Shown here piece after piece: positions 51,018 to 64,000 of a stretch of DNA of 64,000 nucleotides. The notes below the pieces were generated by a model. That model saw nothing but the letters and a program-made list of their open reading frames with translations. It was not told where the DNA came from and did no database searches. The stretch comes from Streptomyces avidinii (GTDB lineage: Bacteria > Actinomycetota > Actinomycetes > Streptomycetales > Streptomycetaceae), in contig NZ_BMVL01000007.1 in NCBI RefSeq assembly GCF_014650695.1, forward strand, positions 226,810 through 290,809. The letters are read 5' to 3'. Numbering within the stretch: the stretch's first letter is position 1; each line of letters begins with the position of its first letter. The translations under genes and the position numbers were made by a program.

Positions 51018-51991
51018 TTCTGCAGGGCCGCCTTCACCTTGAGCGGCTCCCACCAGGCGCGGTTCTCGCGGTACCAGTCGATGGTGGCCTTGATGCCGTC
51101 CTCGAAGGTGACCTGCGGGGCGTAGCCCAGCTCGGCGCCGATCTTGCTGATGTCGATGGAGTAGCGGAGGTCGTGGCCCTTGCGGTCCTCGACCTGCTCG
51201 ACCATCTCCCAGCCGAGGCCGGCGGCCTCCAGCAGGACACCGGTGAGCTCCTTGTTGGTGAGCTCGGTGCCGCCGCCGATGTTGTAGACCTCGCCGGCCC
51301 GGCCCCCCCGCATGGCCAGGTCGATGCCGCGGCAGTGGTCGGAGACGTGCAGCCAGTCCCGGACGTTGCCGCCGTTGCCGTACAGCGGGACCTTCTTGCC
51401 GTCCATCAGGTTCGAGACGAACAGCGGGATGACCTTCTCCGGGAACTGGTAGTGCCCGTAGTTGTTGGAGCAGCGGGTGACCACCACGTCCATGCCGTGG
51501 GTGCGGTGGTAGGCCAGCGCCAGCAGGTCGGAGGACGCCTTCGAGGCGGAGTACGGGGAGTTCGGCACCAGCGGCCACTCCTCCGTCCAGGAGCCCTCGC
51601 TGATCGAGCCGTAGACCTCGTCGGTGGAGATGTGGACGAAGCGGCCGACGCCGTGCTTGCGGGCGGAGTCGAGCAGCACCTGGGTGCCGACGACGTTGGT
51701 CACCACGAAGGGGCCCGCACCGGCGATCGAGCGGTCCACGTGGGACTCGGCCGCGAAGTGCACGACGACGTCGTGACCGGGCATGACCTGGTCGACGGCC
51801 TCGGCGTCGCAGATGTCGCCCTTGACGAAGGTGTAGCCGGGGTGGTCCGCGACCGGGGCGAGGTTGGCCTCGACGCCCGAGTAGGTCAGCTTGTCGAAGA
51901 CAGTGATCTGCGCCGTGGCATCTGCACCGAGCTGCTGGCGGACGAATTCTGAACCGATGAAGCCGGCGCCGCCGGTCACGAGGATGCGCAT
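51014..51991 (-). CDS. rfbB: dTDP-glucose 4,6-dehydratase
   Basis: The 325-residue SDR enzyme has the N-terminal MRILVTGGAGFIGSEFVRQQ, FAAESHVDRSI, HISTDEVYGS (catalytic Asp-Glu) and YSASKASSD (Tyr-Lys). It performs step 2 of dTDP-rhamnose synthesis. TAGACT 9 nt before ATG indicates a nearly leaderless transcript. Divergent from rfbA. Confidence 0.95.
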   Translation of the reverse strand: MRILVTGGAGFIGSEFVRQQLGADATAQITVFDKLTYSGVEANLAPVADHPGYTFVKGDICDAEAVDQVMPGHDVVVHFAAESHVDRSIAGAGPFVVTNVVGTQVLLDSARKHGVGRFVHISTDEVYGSISEGSWTEEWPLVPNSPYSASKASSDLLALAYHRTHGMDVVVTRCSNNYGHYQFPEKVIPLFVSNLMDGKKVPLYGNGGNVRDWLHVSDHCRGIDLAMRGGRAGEVYNIGGGTELTNKELTGVLLEAAGLGWEMVEQVEDRKGHDLRYSIDISKIGAELGYAPQVTFEDGIKATIDWYRENRAWWEPLKVKAALQK

Positions 51992-52000
51992 AATACGAAG

Positions 52001-52006
52001 AGTCTA
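52001..52006 (-). promoter_or_regulatory. Candidate -10 box for rfbB
   Basis: TAGACT (TANNNT) on the minus strand, 9 nt from the rfbB ATG; the shared 82-bp divergent region serves rfbBD and rfbAC. Confidence 0.45.
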
Positions 52007-52060
52007 GCCGCCTGCCGAACGTCACACGGCCTGAGCTCGGCGCCCCCACGCGCTCTCGCA

Positions 52061-52066
52061 TAGGGT
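52061..52066 (+). promoter_or_regulatory. Candidate -10 box for leaderless rfbA
   Basis: TAGGGT ends 7 nt before ATG 52074, without a ribosome site. Confidence 0.5.
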
Positions 52067-52073
52067 TCTCCCC

Positions 52074-52949
52074 ATGCGTGGAATCCTCTTGGCCGGTGGC
52101 ACCGGATCTCGACTCTGGCCGCTGACCCGGGCAGTCTCGAAGCAGCTGCTGCCCGTCTTCGACAAGCCGATGATCTACTACCCCCTCTCCACCCTCGTGA
52201 TGGCGGGCATCAGCGAGATCCTGATCATCACCACCCCGGACGACCGCGAACAGTTCGAGCGACTGCTCGGCGACGGCTCGCAGTTCGGCCTGCGGCTGGA
52301 GTACGCCGTCCAGGAGCGCCCGGAGGGCATCGCCCAGGCATTCGTCCTCGGCGCCGACTTCATCGGTGACGAGTCCGTCGCCCTGATCCTCGGCGACAAC
52401 ATCTTCCACGGCAGTGGCCTCGGCACCCGCCTCGCCCAGCACACGGACGCCAAGGGCGGCCGCGTGTTCGCGTACCCGGTGGCGGACCCCACCGCGTACG
52501 GCGTGGTCGAGTTCGACGAGAACGGCCAGGCCATCTCCATCGAGGAGAAGCCGGAGAAGCCCAAGTCCCGCTACGCGGTGCCGGGTCTGTACTTCTACGA
52601 CAACCAGGTCGTCGAGATCGCCCGCGGTCTGAAGCCCAGCGCCCGCGGCGAGCTGGAGATCACCGCCGTCAACGACGCGTACCTCCAGGCCGGCGAGCTC
52701 AACGTGACCATCCTCGACCGCGGTACCGCGTGGCTGGACACCGGCACCTTCGTCTCGATGGTGCAGGCCTCCGAGTTCGTCCGTGTGATCGAGGAGCGCC
52801 AGGGCCTCAAAATAGGCTGCATCGAGGAGGCGGCCTGGCGGGCCGGCCTGATCGACTCCGCGCAGCTGCGCGCGCTCGCCGAACCGCTGACCAAGAGCGG
52901 CTACGGCGACTACCTGCTGATGCTGCTCGCCGAGGAGGACGCCCGATGA
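52074..52949 (+). CDS. rfbA: Glucose-1-phosphate thymidylyltransferase
   Basis: The 291-residue enzyme forms dTDP-glucose (step 1). GILLAGGTGSRLWPLTRAVS with KQLLPVFDKPMIYYPL is the nucleotide-binding signature; LILGDNIFHGSGL carries the metal Asp. It overlaps rfbC in ATGA. Confidence 0.96.
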   Translation: MRGILLAGGTGSRLWPLTRAVSKQLLPVFDKPMIYYPLSTLVMAGISEILIITTPDDREQFERLLGDGSQFGLRLEYAVQERPEGIAQAFVLGADFIGDESVALILGDNIFHGSGLGTRLAQHTDAKGGRVFAYPVADPTAYGVVEFDENGQAISIEEKPEKPKSRYAVPGLYFYDNQVVEIARGLKPSARGELEITAVNDAYLQAGELNVTILDRGTAWLDTGTFVSMVQASEFVRVIEERQGLKIGCIEEAAWRAGLIDSAQLRALAEPLTKSGYGDYLLMLLAEEDAR

Positions 52950-53545
52950 AGTTCCGCGAACTCTCCATAGCCGGCGCCTTCGAGGTCACCCCGCAGCTGC
53001 ACGGCGACCCGCGCGGCCTGTTCACCGAGTGGTACCGCTTCGACCGGCTGGCCGAGGTCGTCGGTCACCCGCTGAACCTGGCGCAGGCCAACCTCTCGGT
53101 GTCCGCCGCGGGCGTGGTCCGCGGCATCCACTTCGCCGACGTACCGCGCGGCCAGGCCAAGTACGTCACCTGCGTACGCGGCGCCGTGCTCGACGTCATC
53201 GTCGACCTCCGGGTCGGCTCCCCCACCTTCGGCCGGTGGGAGGGCGTCCGCCTCGACGACGTCGACCGCCGCGCGGTCTACATCCCCGAGGGCCTCGGCC
53301 ACGGCTTCTGCGCCCTGAGCGACGACGCGACGCTCTCGTACCTCTGCTCGGAGACGTACAACCCGACCGGTGAGCACTCGGTGCACCCGCTCGACCCCGA
53401 CCTCGGCATCGAGTGGCCGGCCGACGTCCCGCAGCTGTCCGCCCGCGACGAGGCCGCGCCCTCGCTGGCCGACGCACTCGCGACCGGTCTGCTCCCCGAC
53501 CACGCCGCCTGCGTGGAGTTCACCGAGTCCCTGCGCGTGAACTGA
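52946..53545 (+). CDS. rfbC: dTDP-4-dehydrorhamnose 3,5-epimerase
   Basis: The 199-residue cupin (step 3) has the catalytic His in VVRGIHFADVPRGQAKYVTC, a Tyr in the YNPTGEHSVHPLDPDLGIEW region and IPEGLGHGFCALSDDATLSY. It could be a 5-epimerase variant, but the complete rfbABCD context favours rhamnose. Confidence 0.92.
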   Translation: MKFRELSIAGAFEVTPQLHGDPRGLFTEWYRFDRLAEVVGHPLNLAQANLSVSAAGVVRGIHFADVPRGQAKYVTCVRGAVLDVIVDLRVGSPTFGRWEGVRLDDVDRRAVYIPEGLGHGFCALSDDATLSYLCSETYNPTGEHSVHPLDPDLGIEWPADVPQLSARDEAAPSLADALATGLLPDHAACVEFTESLRVN

Positions 53546-53555
53546 CCCACCGCCC

Positions 53556-53603
53556 GTACGAGTGAGGGCCGCACCCCGGACGGGGTGCGGCCCTCACTCG
53601 TAC
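53556..53603 (+). terminator. Terminator after rfbC
   Basis: A perfect 22-bp stem beginning GTACGAGTGAGGGCCGCACC, loop GGAC, 10 nt past the stop. With the tuf terminator 50 bp away it insulates the two loci. Confidence 0.9.
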
Positions 53604-53652
53604 CCGCCCGGCCCGCTCCGGGACGCGCCCGGAAACGGCTGCCGCACATGCC

Positions 53653-53696
53653 GAAGGGCCCCGTCCCACCGCCGAGGCGATGGGACGGGGCCCTTC
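53653..53696 (-). terminator. Terminator after tuf
   Basis: GAAGGGCCCCGTCCCA and TGGGACGGGGCCCTTC form a perfect 16-bp stem with a 12-nt loop, 47 nt past the tuf stop. Confidence 0.85.
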
Positions 53697-53743
53697 AGTG
53701 CAACTTGGTGCCCGTCGAACGGGCTACCAGGTCAGAACCCGAA

Positions 53744-54937
<1,194 letters not shown>

Positions 54938-55014
54938 GGGGTCCTCCTGGAGAGTGGTTCTGTACGCCTTACTCATCGGCGCCAGGTGATCTTTGCTGGA
55001 AAGCCGGTCCCCCC

Positions 55015-55044
55015 GGGGCAACGGAGGGTTACTCCTGTTGCCCC
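55015..55044 (-). other. Hairpin in the fusA-tuf gap
   Basis: GGGGCAAC and GTTGCCCC form an 8-bp stem with a 14-nt loop. It may be an attenuator or processing site, allowing tuf to be expressed separately. Confidence 0.5.
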
Positions 55045-55085
55045 AGAGGCTCCGGTGACAAGCCTAAAGCGTGTACTCGGAAGAG

Positions 55086-57218
<2,133 letters not shown>

Positions 57219-57257
57219 ATCGGCTCAGTCTTCTCTCGGTCTCGATGTGGGTTGGGA

Positions 57258-57728
57258 CTACCAGCGGTAGTGCGCGAAGGCCTTGTTGGACTCGGCCATC
57301 TTGTGCGTGTCCTCGCGCTTCTTGACGGCAGCGCCAAGACCGTTGGAGGCGTCGAGCAGCTCGTTCATGAGGCGCTCGGTCATGGTCTTCTCACGACGGG
57401 CGCGGGAGTAGCCCACGAGCCAGCGGAGGGCCAGGGTCGACTGGCGACCCGGCTTGACCTCGACGGGGACCTGGTAGGTCGCGCCACCGACACGGCGGGA
57501 CTTGACCTCGAGGGACGGCTTGACGTTCTCCAGCGCGCGCTTCAGCGTGATGACCGGGTCGTTGCCGGTCTTCTCGCGGAGGCCTTCCATGGCGCCGTAG
57601 ACGATGCGCTCGGCGGTGGAGCGCTTGCCGTTCAGGAGGATCTTGTTGATGAGCGACGTCACCAGAGGAGATGCGTAGACCGGGTCGATGATGACCGGGC
57701 GCTTCGGGGCGGGGCCCTTACGAGGCAT
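57258..57728 (-). CDS. rpsG: Ribosomal protein S7
   Basis: The 156-residue 30S head organiser (PRKGPAPKRPVIIDPVYASP) has LINKILLNGKRSTAERIVYG and GGATYQVPVEVKPGRQSTLA. It starts 2 nt after rpsL. In E. coli S7 represses the str operon. Confidence 0.99.
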   Translation of the reverse strand: MPRKGPAPKRPVIIDPVYASPLVTSLINKILLNGKRSTAERIVYGAMEGLREKTGNDPVITLKRALENVKPSLEVKSRRVGGATYQVPVEVKPGRQSTLALRWLVGYSRARREKTMTERLMNELLDASNGLGAAVKKREDTHKMAESNKAFAHYRW

Positions 57729-57730
57729 TC

Positions 57731-58102
57731 TTACTTCTCCTTCTTGGCGCCGTAGCGGCTGCGGGCCTGCTTGCGGTTCTTGACAGCCTGGGTGTCAAGC
57801 GCACCGCGGATGATCTTGTAACGAACACCCGGCAGGTCCTTCACACGGCCACCACGCACGAGCACGATCGAGTGCTCCTGCAGGTTGTGTCCCTCACCCG
57901 GAATGTAGGCCGTGACCTCGATGCCGGAGGTCAGACGCACACGCGCGACCTTACGGAGCGCCGAGTTCGGCTTCTTCGGGGTGGTCGTGAACACACGCGT
58001 GCAGACGCCGCGACGCTGGGGCGAAGCCTCGAGCGCGGGGGTCTTTGTCTTCTCGACCTTGTCCTGCCGGCCCTTACGGACCAGCTGCTGGATCGTAGGC
58101 AC
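57731..58102 (-). CDS. rpsL: Ribosomal protein S12
   Basis: The 123-residue decoding-centre protein starts VPTIQQLVRKGRQDKVEKTK at GTG 58102. The streptomycin-determining lysines in TTTPKKPNSALRK and GGRVKDLPGVRY are wild-type, so the allele predicts sensitivity. Leader of about 187 nt. Confidence 0.99.
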   Translation of the reverse strand: MPTIQQLVRKGRQDKVEKTKTPALEASPQRRGVCTRVFTTTPKKPNSALRKVARVRLTSGIEVTAYIPGEGHNLQEHSIVLVRGGRVKDLPGVRYKIIRGALDTQAVKNRKQARSRYGAKKEK

Positions 58103-58152
58103 TACTTCTCCGGTTTCTGTGTGCCGTGTAGTGAAACTAACCTGGAACTTCC

Positions 58153-58177
58153 CCGACCCACGCGGTCGGGTGTGTCG
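58153..58177 (-). promoter_or_regulatory. Ribosomal-operon leader element, str copy
   Basis: CGACAC, A, then CCCGACCGCGTGGGTCGG on the minus strand. It is identical to the S10 copy except one base, and ends 50 nt before the rpsL start. Confidence 0.6.
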
Positions 58178-58295
58178 AACACTGCACGCTTTCACCGAAG
58201 TGAGCAGGGCGCAGATTGCGGTGTGGTCTTCTCGGCTCTCCGCGGGGTCTTAAGCACACGCGGGAGCCCAGGGCACACCCCAGGCACAAGGTCAG

Positions 58296-58324
58296 AGCGT
58301 ACCTACCTCACAGAGGTAGGTCAA
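58296..58324 (-). promoter_or_regulatory. Candidate str-operon promoter with dyad-filled spacer
   Basis: TTGACC, 17 nt and TACGCT on the minus strand. The spacer is filled by ACCTACCTC-TGT-GAGGTAGGT (58301-58321), a perfect 9-bp inverted repeat with a 3-nt centre that overlaps the edges of both boxes. Predicted start near 58289. Confidence 0.65.
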
Positions 58325-58462
58325 AACAAATGCCCAGCACGAAAACCCGCCGCGCGCAAGCGGGCAGCGGCACGATCGGCCCTGTGCCCTGCCCCGGCGC
58401 CCTAAACTGACACCTTGCCCGGGCGCGGAACGCCCGTGAGTCGATCAGCAGGGAGCAGGACA

Positions 58463-60943
58463 TTGGGGACCGTGGCACCCGAGCCGACCACAGTCGACGC
58501 CCGTCCACCCGCCCCCGACCGACCGGCCACGCGCCGCCCGGCCACCCGCCGGACCAGGCAGTTCCGCGGCCCCCTGCTGGCCTTCCTGATCACCGCCGGC
58601 GCCTTCTGCGCGGCCTGGGCGGCCCGCGGCACCTTCCCCTTCGGGAACACCGGCCGGGCCCTGAACGACCAGGCCAACCAGTACGTGCCCTTCCACCGGG
58701 CGCTCTGGGACCTGGTCCACGGGCAGGCCGCCGGCGACGTGCTCTTCACCTGGCGCGGCGGCTTCGGACAGCAGTTCCTCGCCGACTACCACACCTACCT
58801 CGGCAACCCGTTCTCCTGGCTGGCCGTCCTCGTCCCCCGCGCCCACGTCGACCTCGCCGTCTTCGCGATCACCCCGATCACCATGGGCACCGCGGCCGCC
58901 GTGATGACGGTGTACCTCGGCAAACTGCACCCCGGCCCGTGGTGGCAGCGGGGCGTGCTCGGCGCCACGTACGGCCTGTGCGGCTGGGCGCTCAGCGACG
59001 CCTCGTACATCCCGATGTGGCTGTGGGGCCTGGTCGCGCTCCCCATGCTCGGCATCGCCGTCGAGTGGTGCCTGGAGGAGCGCCGCTGGCCGGGCGTGGC
59101 CCTGCTGGTCGCGCTCGCCTGGTTCGGGAACTTCTACACCGCGATGATGGCCACGATGGCCGCCTGCGTCCTGCTGGCCATCCGCATGGCCACCCGCGAC
59201 ATGTCGGCCCGCGACCGGCTCCGCGCCCTGTGGCGGGCCGCGACGGCCACCGGGACCGGGATCCTGCTCACCCTGCCCCTCCTGCTGCCCTCGTTCCTGT
59301 CCAGCGGGGCCGCGCAGCCCACCGGGGCGGCCGCCTTCGACCCCGTACGGATCGAGATCTTCCTCTCGGGCATGCTCCCGGCCACGCACCTGTGGGGCGG
59401 CCGCCCGCGGCTCTACGTCGCCTCGCTCGGGCTGATCCTGGCCGGCTCGTTCGTCCTGAACACCGCAGTCGCCAAGCGGACCCGGCTGGTGTGGGCGGCC
59501 GCCACCCTGCTCGTGGTCGCCTCCTTCCAGTTCCCGCCCACGCAGTACCTGTGGCACGGGCTGGCGGTGCCGAACGGCAATCCGTACCGCGAGGCCTTCG
59601 TCTTCAGCGGGATGGTCGTGATCGTGGCCTGGCTGGCGCTGGCCAACCGGCCGCGCCCGCTGCACCTGGCCCTGGTCGCGGCCCTCCTGGTGGCCGCCAC
59701 CTTCGTGCTGCGCCGCACCGACGACTTCGGCGGCTGGACCTGGCCGGCCGTTCTCGGCGGCGGGGCGCTCTCCCTGCTGGCCCTGGTCCTGCTGCGGCTC
59801 GGCGAGAAGCGCCGGTACCTGATCCCGGTGGCCGCCGCCCTGATGATCGGCGTCGTCTTCGCCGAGTCCACGGTCGCCGCCGCGAATGCGGACGCCCGCC
59901 GGGCCCGCGAGCGCTGGGCCAAGCCCGTCGCCACCTCGAACGAGTCCATCGGCAACCATTTCGACGCCGTACGGGACGTGGCGGGCTGGCCCGCGTACCG
60001 GACCGACTCGGGCGCGCCGCAGAGCGCGTACAACGACGCCCTGGCGCTGCGCGCGGAGGGGCCGCAGTACTACAGCAGCTACCTCCCCGAGGCCACCTAC
60101 CGGGCCCTGGAGCCCCTGGGGTACGGCTTCAAGAACGACGGCCGGACCTTCTTCGGCGCCGACAACCCGGTACTCGACGCCATCTTCTCGATCGGCGCCC
60201 GGGTCCGCCCGGGGACCGCCCCGAACACCTGGACGGCCGCGAAGTTCCCCGCGCCCCCACTGGTCACCGTCCGCACCGGCCCGTACACCTCCCCCAACCC
60301 GGCGGACAGCGTCTACGCCCGCCAGGAGAACGTCCTGGGCGCCACCGTCTACCAGGTCCCCCAGGTCACCCGCGGCGGCACCGACACCGACCAGACGTAC
60401 GCCGCCCAGTGCACCCCCGGCTCCGAGGCCTTCTGGTACTCCCCCGCCCTCTACGGCACGGTCCGCGCCGGCGGCACCCGGAAGCCCCTGGAGGACCGGA
60501 TGACCGGGGTGGTCCCGCTGGGCACGGTCCCCGCGTCCGGCCGGGTCGACGTCACCGTGGAGACCCGTACGAAGGACGCGGACGCGGGCGGGCACCCGCT
60601 CGGCTGCCTGGACCGCGCCGCGCTCGACACCGTCGTCCGGCACCTGACCACCACCGGCGCCACCGCGGTCCGCCCGGGCGGCCACACCCTGGAGGCCACC
60701 CTCCCCACCCCCGCCGGCGGCACGGCGGTCATCGCCACGACCGCCGTACCGGGTTGGCGGTGCTCGGCCCCGCTGAAGCCGTTCCACGGCCTCCTGGCGG
60801 TGGACCTCCCCGCGGGCACGGACACGTTCTCCTGCACCTTCACCCCGAAGGGCCTCACCCCGGGCCTCGCAGGCGCCACCCTGGCCCTGATGGTCCTCAT
60901 CGGGGTCCAGGTGACCGCACTCCGCCGCCGCCGGCGCGACTGA
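58463..60943 (+). CDS. YfhO-family large membrane protein
   Basis: The 826-residue protein has a short basic N-terminus, about 13 membrane helices and a large C-terminal extracytoplasmic domain ending in a last helix (GLAGATLALMVLIGVQVTAL) and RRRRRD. The first loop (NDQANQYVPFHRALWDLVHG, GGFGQQFLADYHTYLGNPFS) is the YfhO signature and resembles GT-C enzymes; some homologues glycosylate teichoic acids. TTG 58463 has GGGAGCAGGA upstream; GTG 58472 is the alternative. It is inserted between the str operon and rpoC. Confidence 0.82.
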   Translation: MGTVAPEPTTVDARPPAPDRPATRRPATRRTRQFRGPLLAFLITAGAFCAAWAARGTFPFGNTGRALNDQANQYVPFHRALWDLVHGQAAGDVLFTWRGGFGQQFLADYHTYLGNPFSWLAVLVPRAHVDLAVFAITPITMGTAAAVMTVYLGKLHPGPWWQRGVLGATYGLCGWALSDASYIPMWLWGLVALPMLGIAVEWCLEERRWPGVALLVALAWFGNFYTAMMATMAACVLLAIRMATRDMSARDRLRALWRAATATGTGILLTLPLLLPSFLSSGAAQPTGAAAFDPVRIEIFLSGMLPATHLWGGRPRLYVASLGLILAGSFVLNTAVAKRTRLVWAAATLLVVASFQFPPTQYLWHGLAVPNGNPYREAFVFSGMVVIVAWLALANRPRPLHLALVAALLVAATFVLRRTDDFGGWTWPAVLGGGALSLLALVLLRLGEKRRYLIPVAAALMIGVVFAESTVAAANADARRARERWAKPVATSNESIGNHFDAVRDVAGWPAYRTDSGAPQSAYNDALALRAEGPQYYSSYLPEATYRALEPLGYGFKNDGRTFFGADNPVLDAIFSIGARVRPGTAPNTWTAAKFPAPPLVTVRTGPYTSPNPADSVYARQENVLGATVYQVPQVTRGGTDTDQTYAAQCTPGSEAFWYSPALYGTVRAGGTRKPLEDRMTGVVPLGTVPASGRVDVTVETRTKDADAGGHPLGCLDRAALDTVVRHLTTTGATAVRPGGHTLEATLPTPAGGTAVIATTAVPGWRCSAPLKPFHGLLAVDLPAGTDTFSCTFTPKGLTPGLAGATLALMVLIGVQVTALRRRRRD

Positions 60944-61009
60944 CCTCCCCCGCGGGGACTGCGGGGCCGCTCCCCCGCGGTCCATCGGCCCACCGGCCCA
61001 CCTACCGAC

Positions 61010-61055
61010 GAAGAAGCCCCCCGCCGCTCCTCTCGGAGCAGCGGGGGGCTTCTTC
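61010..61055. terminator. Bidirectional terminator, YfhO gene / rpoC
   Basis: GAAGAAGCCCCCCGCCGCTCC pairs with GGAGCAGCGGGGGGCTTCTTC (20 of 21), loop TCTC, with TTCTT flanks; shown here as two half-arms of 21 bases, key pairs GAAGAAGCCCCCC/GGGGGGCTTCTTC. It ends both converging genes. Confidence 0.9.
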
Positions 61056-61065
61056 TTACGAGCTC

Positions 61066-64000
<2,935 letters not shown>

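Larger units (their letters stand above)
58103..58462. promoter_or_regulatory. rpsL / YfhO intergenic region
   Basis: 360 bp without a gene. It contains the str promoter, the shared 25-nt leader element, and on the + side an A/GC-mixed stretch that should hold the YfhO promoter (not identifiable with confidence). Confidence 0.5.

Noticed and set aside
57731..58102. Streptomycin-resistance allele of rpsL
   Set aside because: Both key lysine positions are wild-type (KKPNSALRK, RVKDLPG).

Overview
The window is a high-GC actinobacterial chromosome segment, almost certainly from Streptomyces. The evidence is extreme third-position GC, gene content (GntR regulator, YfhO and DUF389 proteins, acidic N-terminal extension on S9), frequent GTG/TTG starts, GTGA/TGATG translational coupling, many apparently leaderless genes, and the gene order of the rpoC / str / S10-spc-alpha / rplM-rpsI-glmM block.

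Layout. 1-1.6 kb: a GntR/UTRA regulator (cut by the window edge) faces two tiny overlapping genes, with three copies of a TCTAGAGA dyad placed at both promoters; it looks like the edge of an accessory insertion. 1.6-4.8 kb: two tandem NodB-type deacetylase lipoproteins and a divergent SAM methyltransferase. 4.9-10.2 kb: the t6A genes tsaB-rimI-tsaD and tsaE, an alpha/beta hydrolase, a catalytically dead L,D-transpeptidase-like protein and a tiny gene behind an iron-box-like dyad. 10.2-15.1 kb: alr, nnrDE, acpS and glmS (D-Ala, NAD(P)HX repair, acyl carrier protein activation, glucosamine-6-P). 15.1-20.9 kb: a lipoprotein, coaA, a DUF389 membrane protein, glmM, rpsI and rplM. 21-25 kb: a GT87-type membrane mannosyltransferase homologue, an ABC-F ATPase and truA. 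25-41.2 kb: the leftward ribosomal-protein super-operon (rpsJ ... rplQ) including secY, adk, map, infA and rpoA.

42-53.5 kb: a secreted, repeat-bearing peptidoglycan amidase followed by a surface-glycan locus: GT-C membrane protein, Wzx-like flippase, two GT2 enzymes, a DUF2304 protein and the complete dTDP-L-rhamnose set (rfbD, rfbB divergent from rfbA, rfbC). 53.7-58.1 kb: the str operon (tuf, fusA, rpsG, rpsL). 58.5-61 kb: a large YfhO-type membrane protein. 61-64 kb: rpoC, lacking its N-terminus.

The window therefore combines translation/transcription core genes with cell-envelope precursors (GlmS, GlmM, Alr, NodB lipoproteins, rhamnose, glycan export). The least expected signals are regulatory. 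Three ribosomal-protein operons share TTGACC promoters with long leaders. The S10 and str leaders carry a nearly identical 25-nt element. A perfect 9+3+9 dyad fills the spacer of the str promoter. Strong hairpins divide the super-operon internally. No tRNA, rRNA, CRISPR array or insertion sequence was found.
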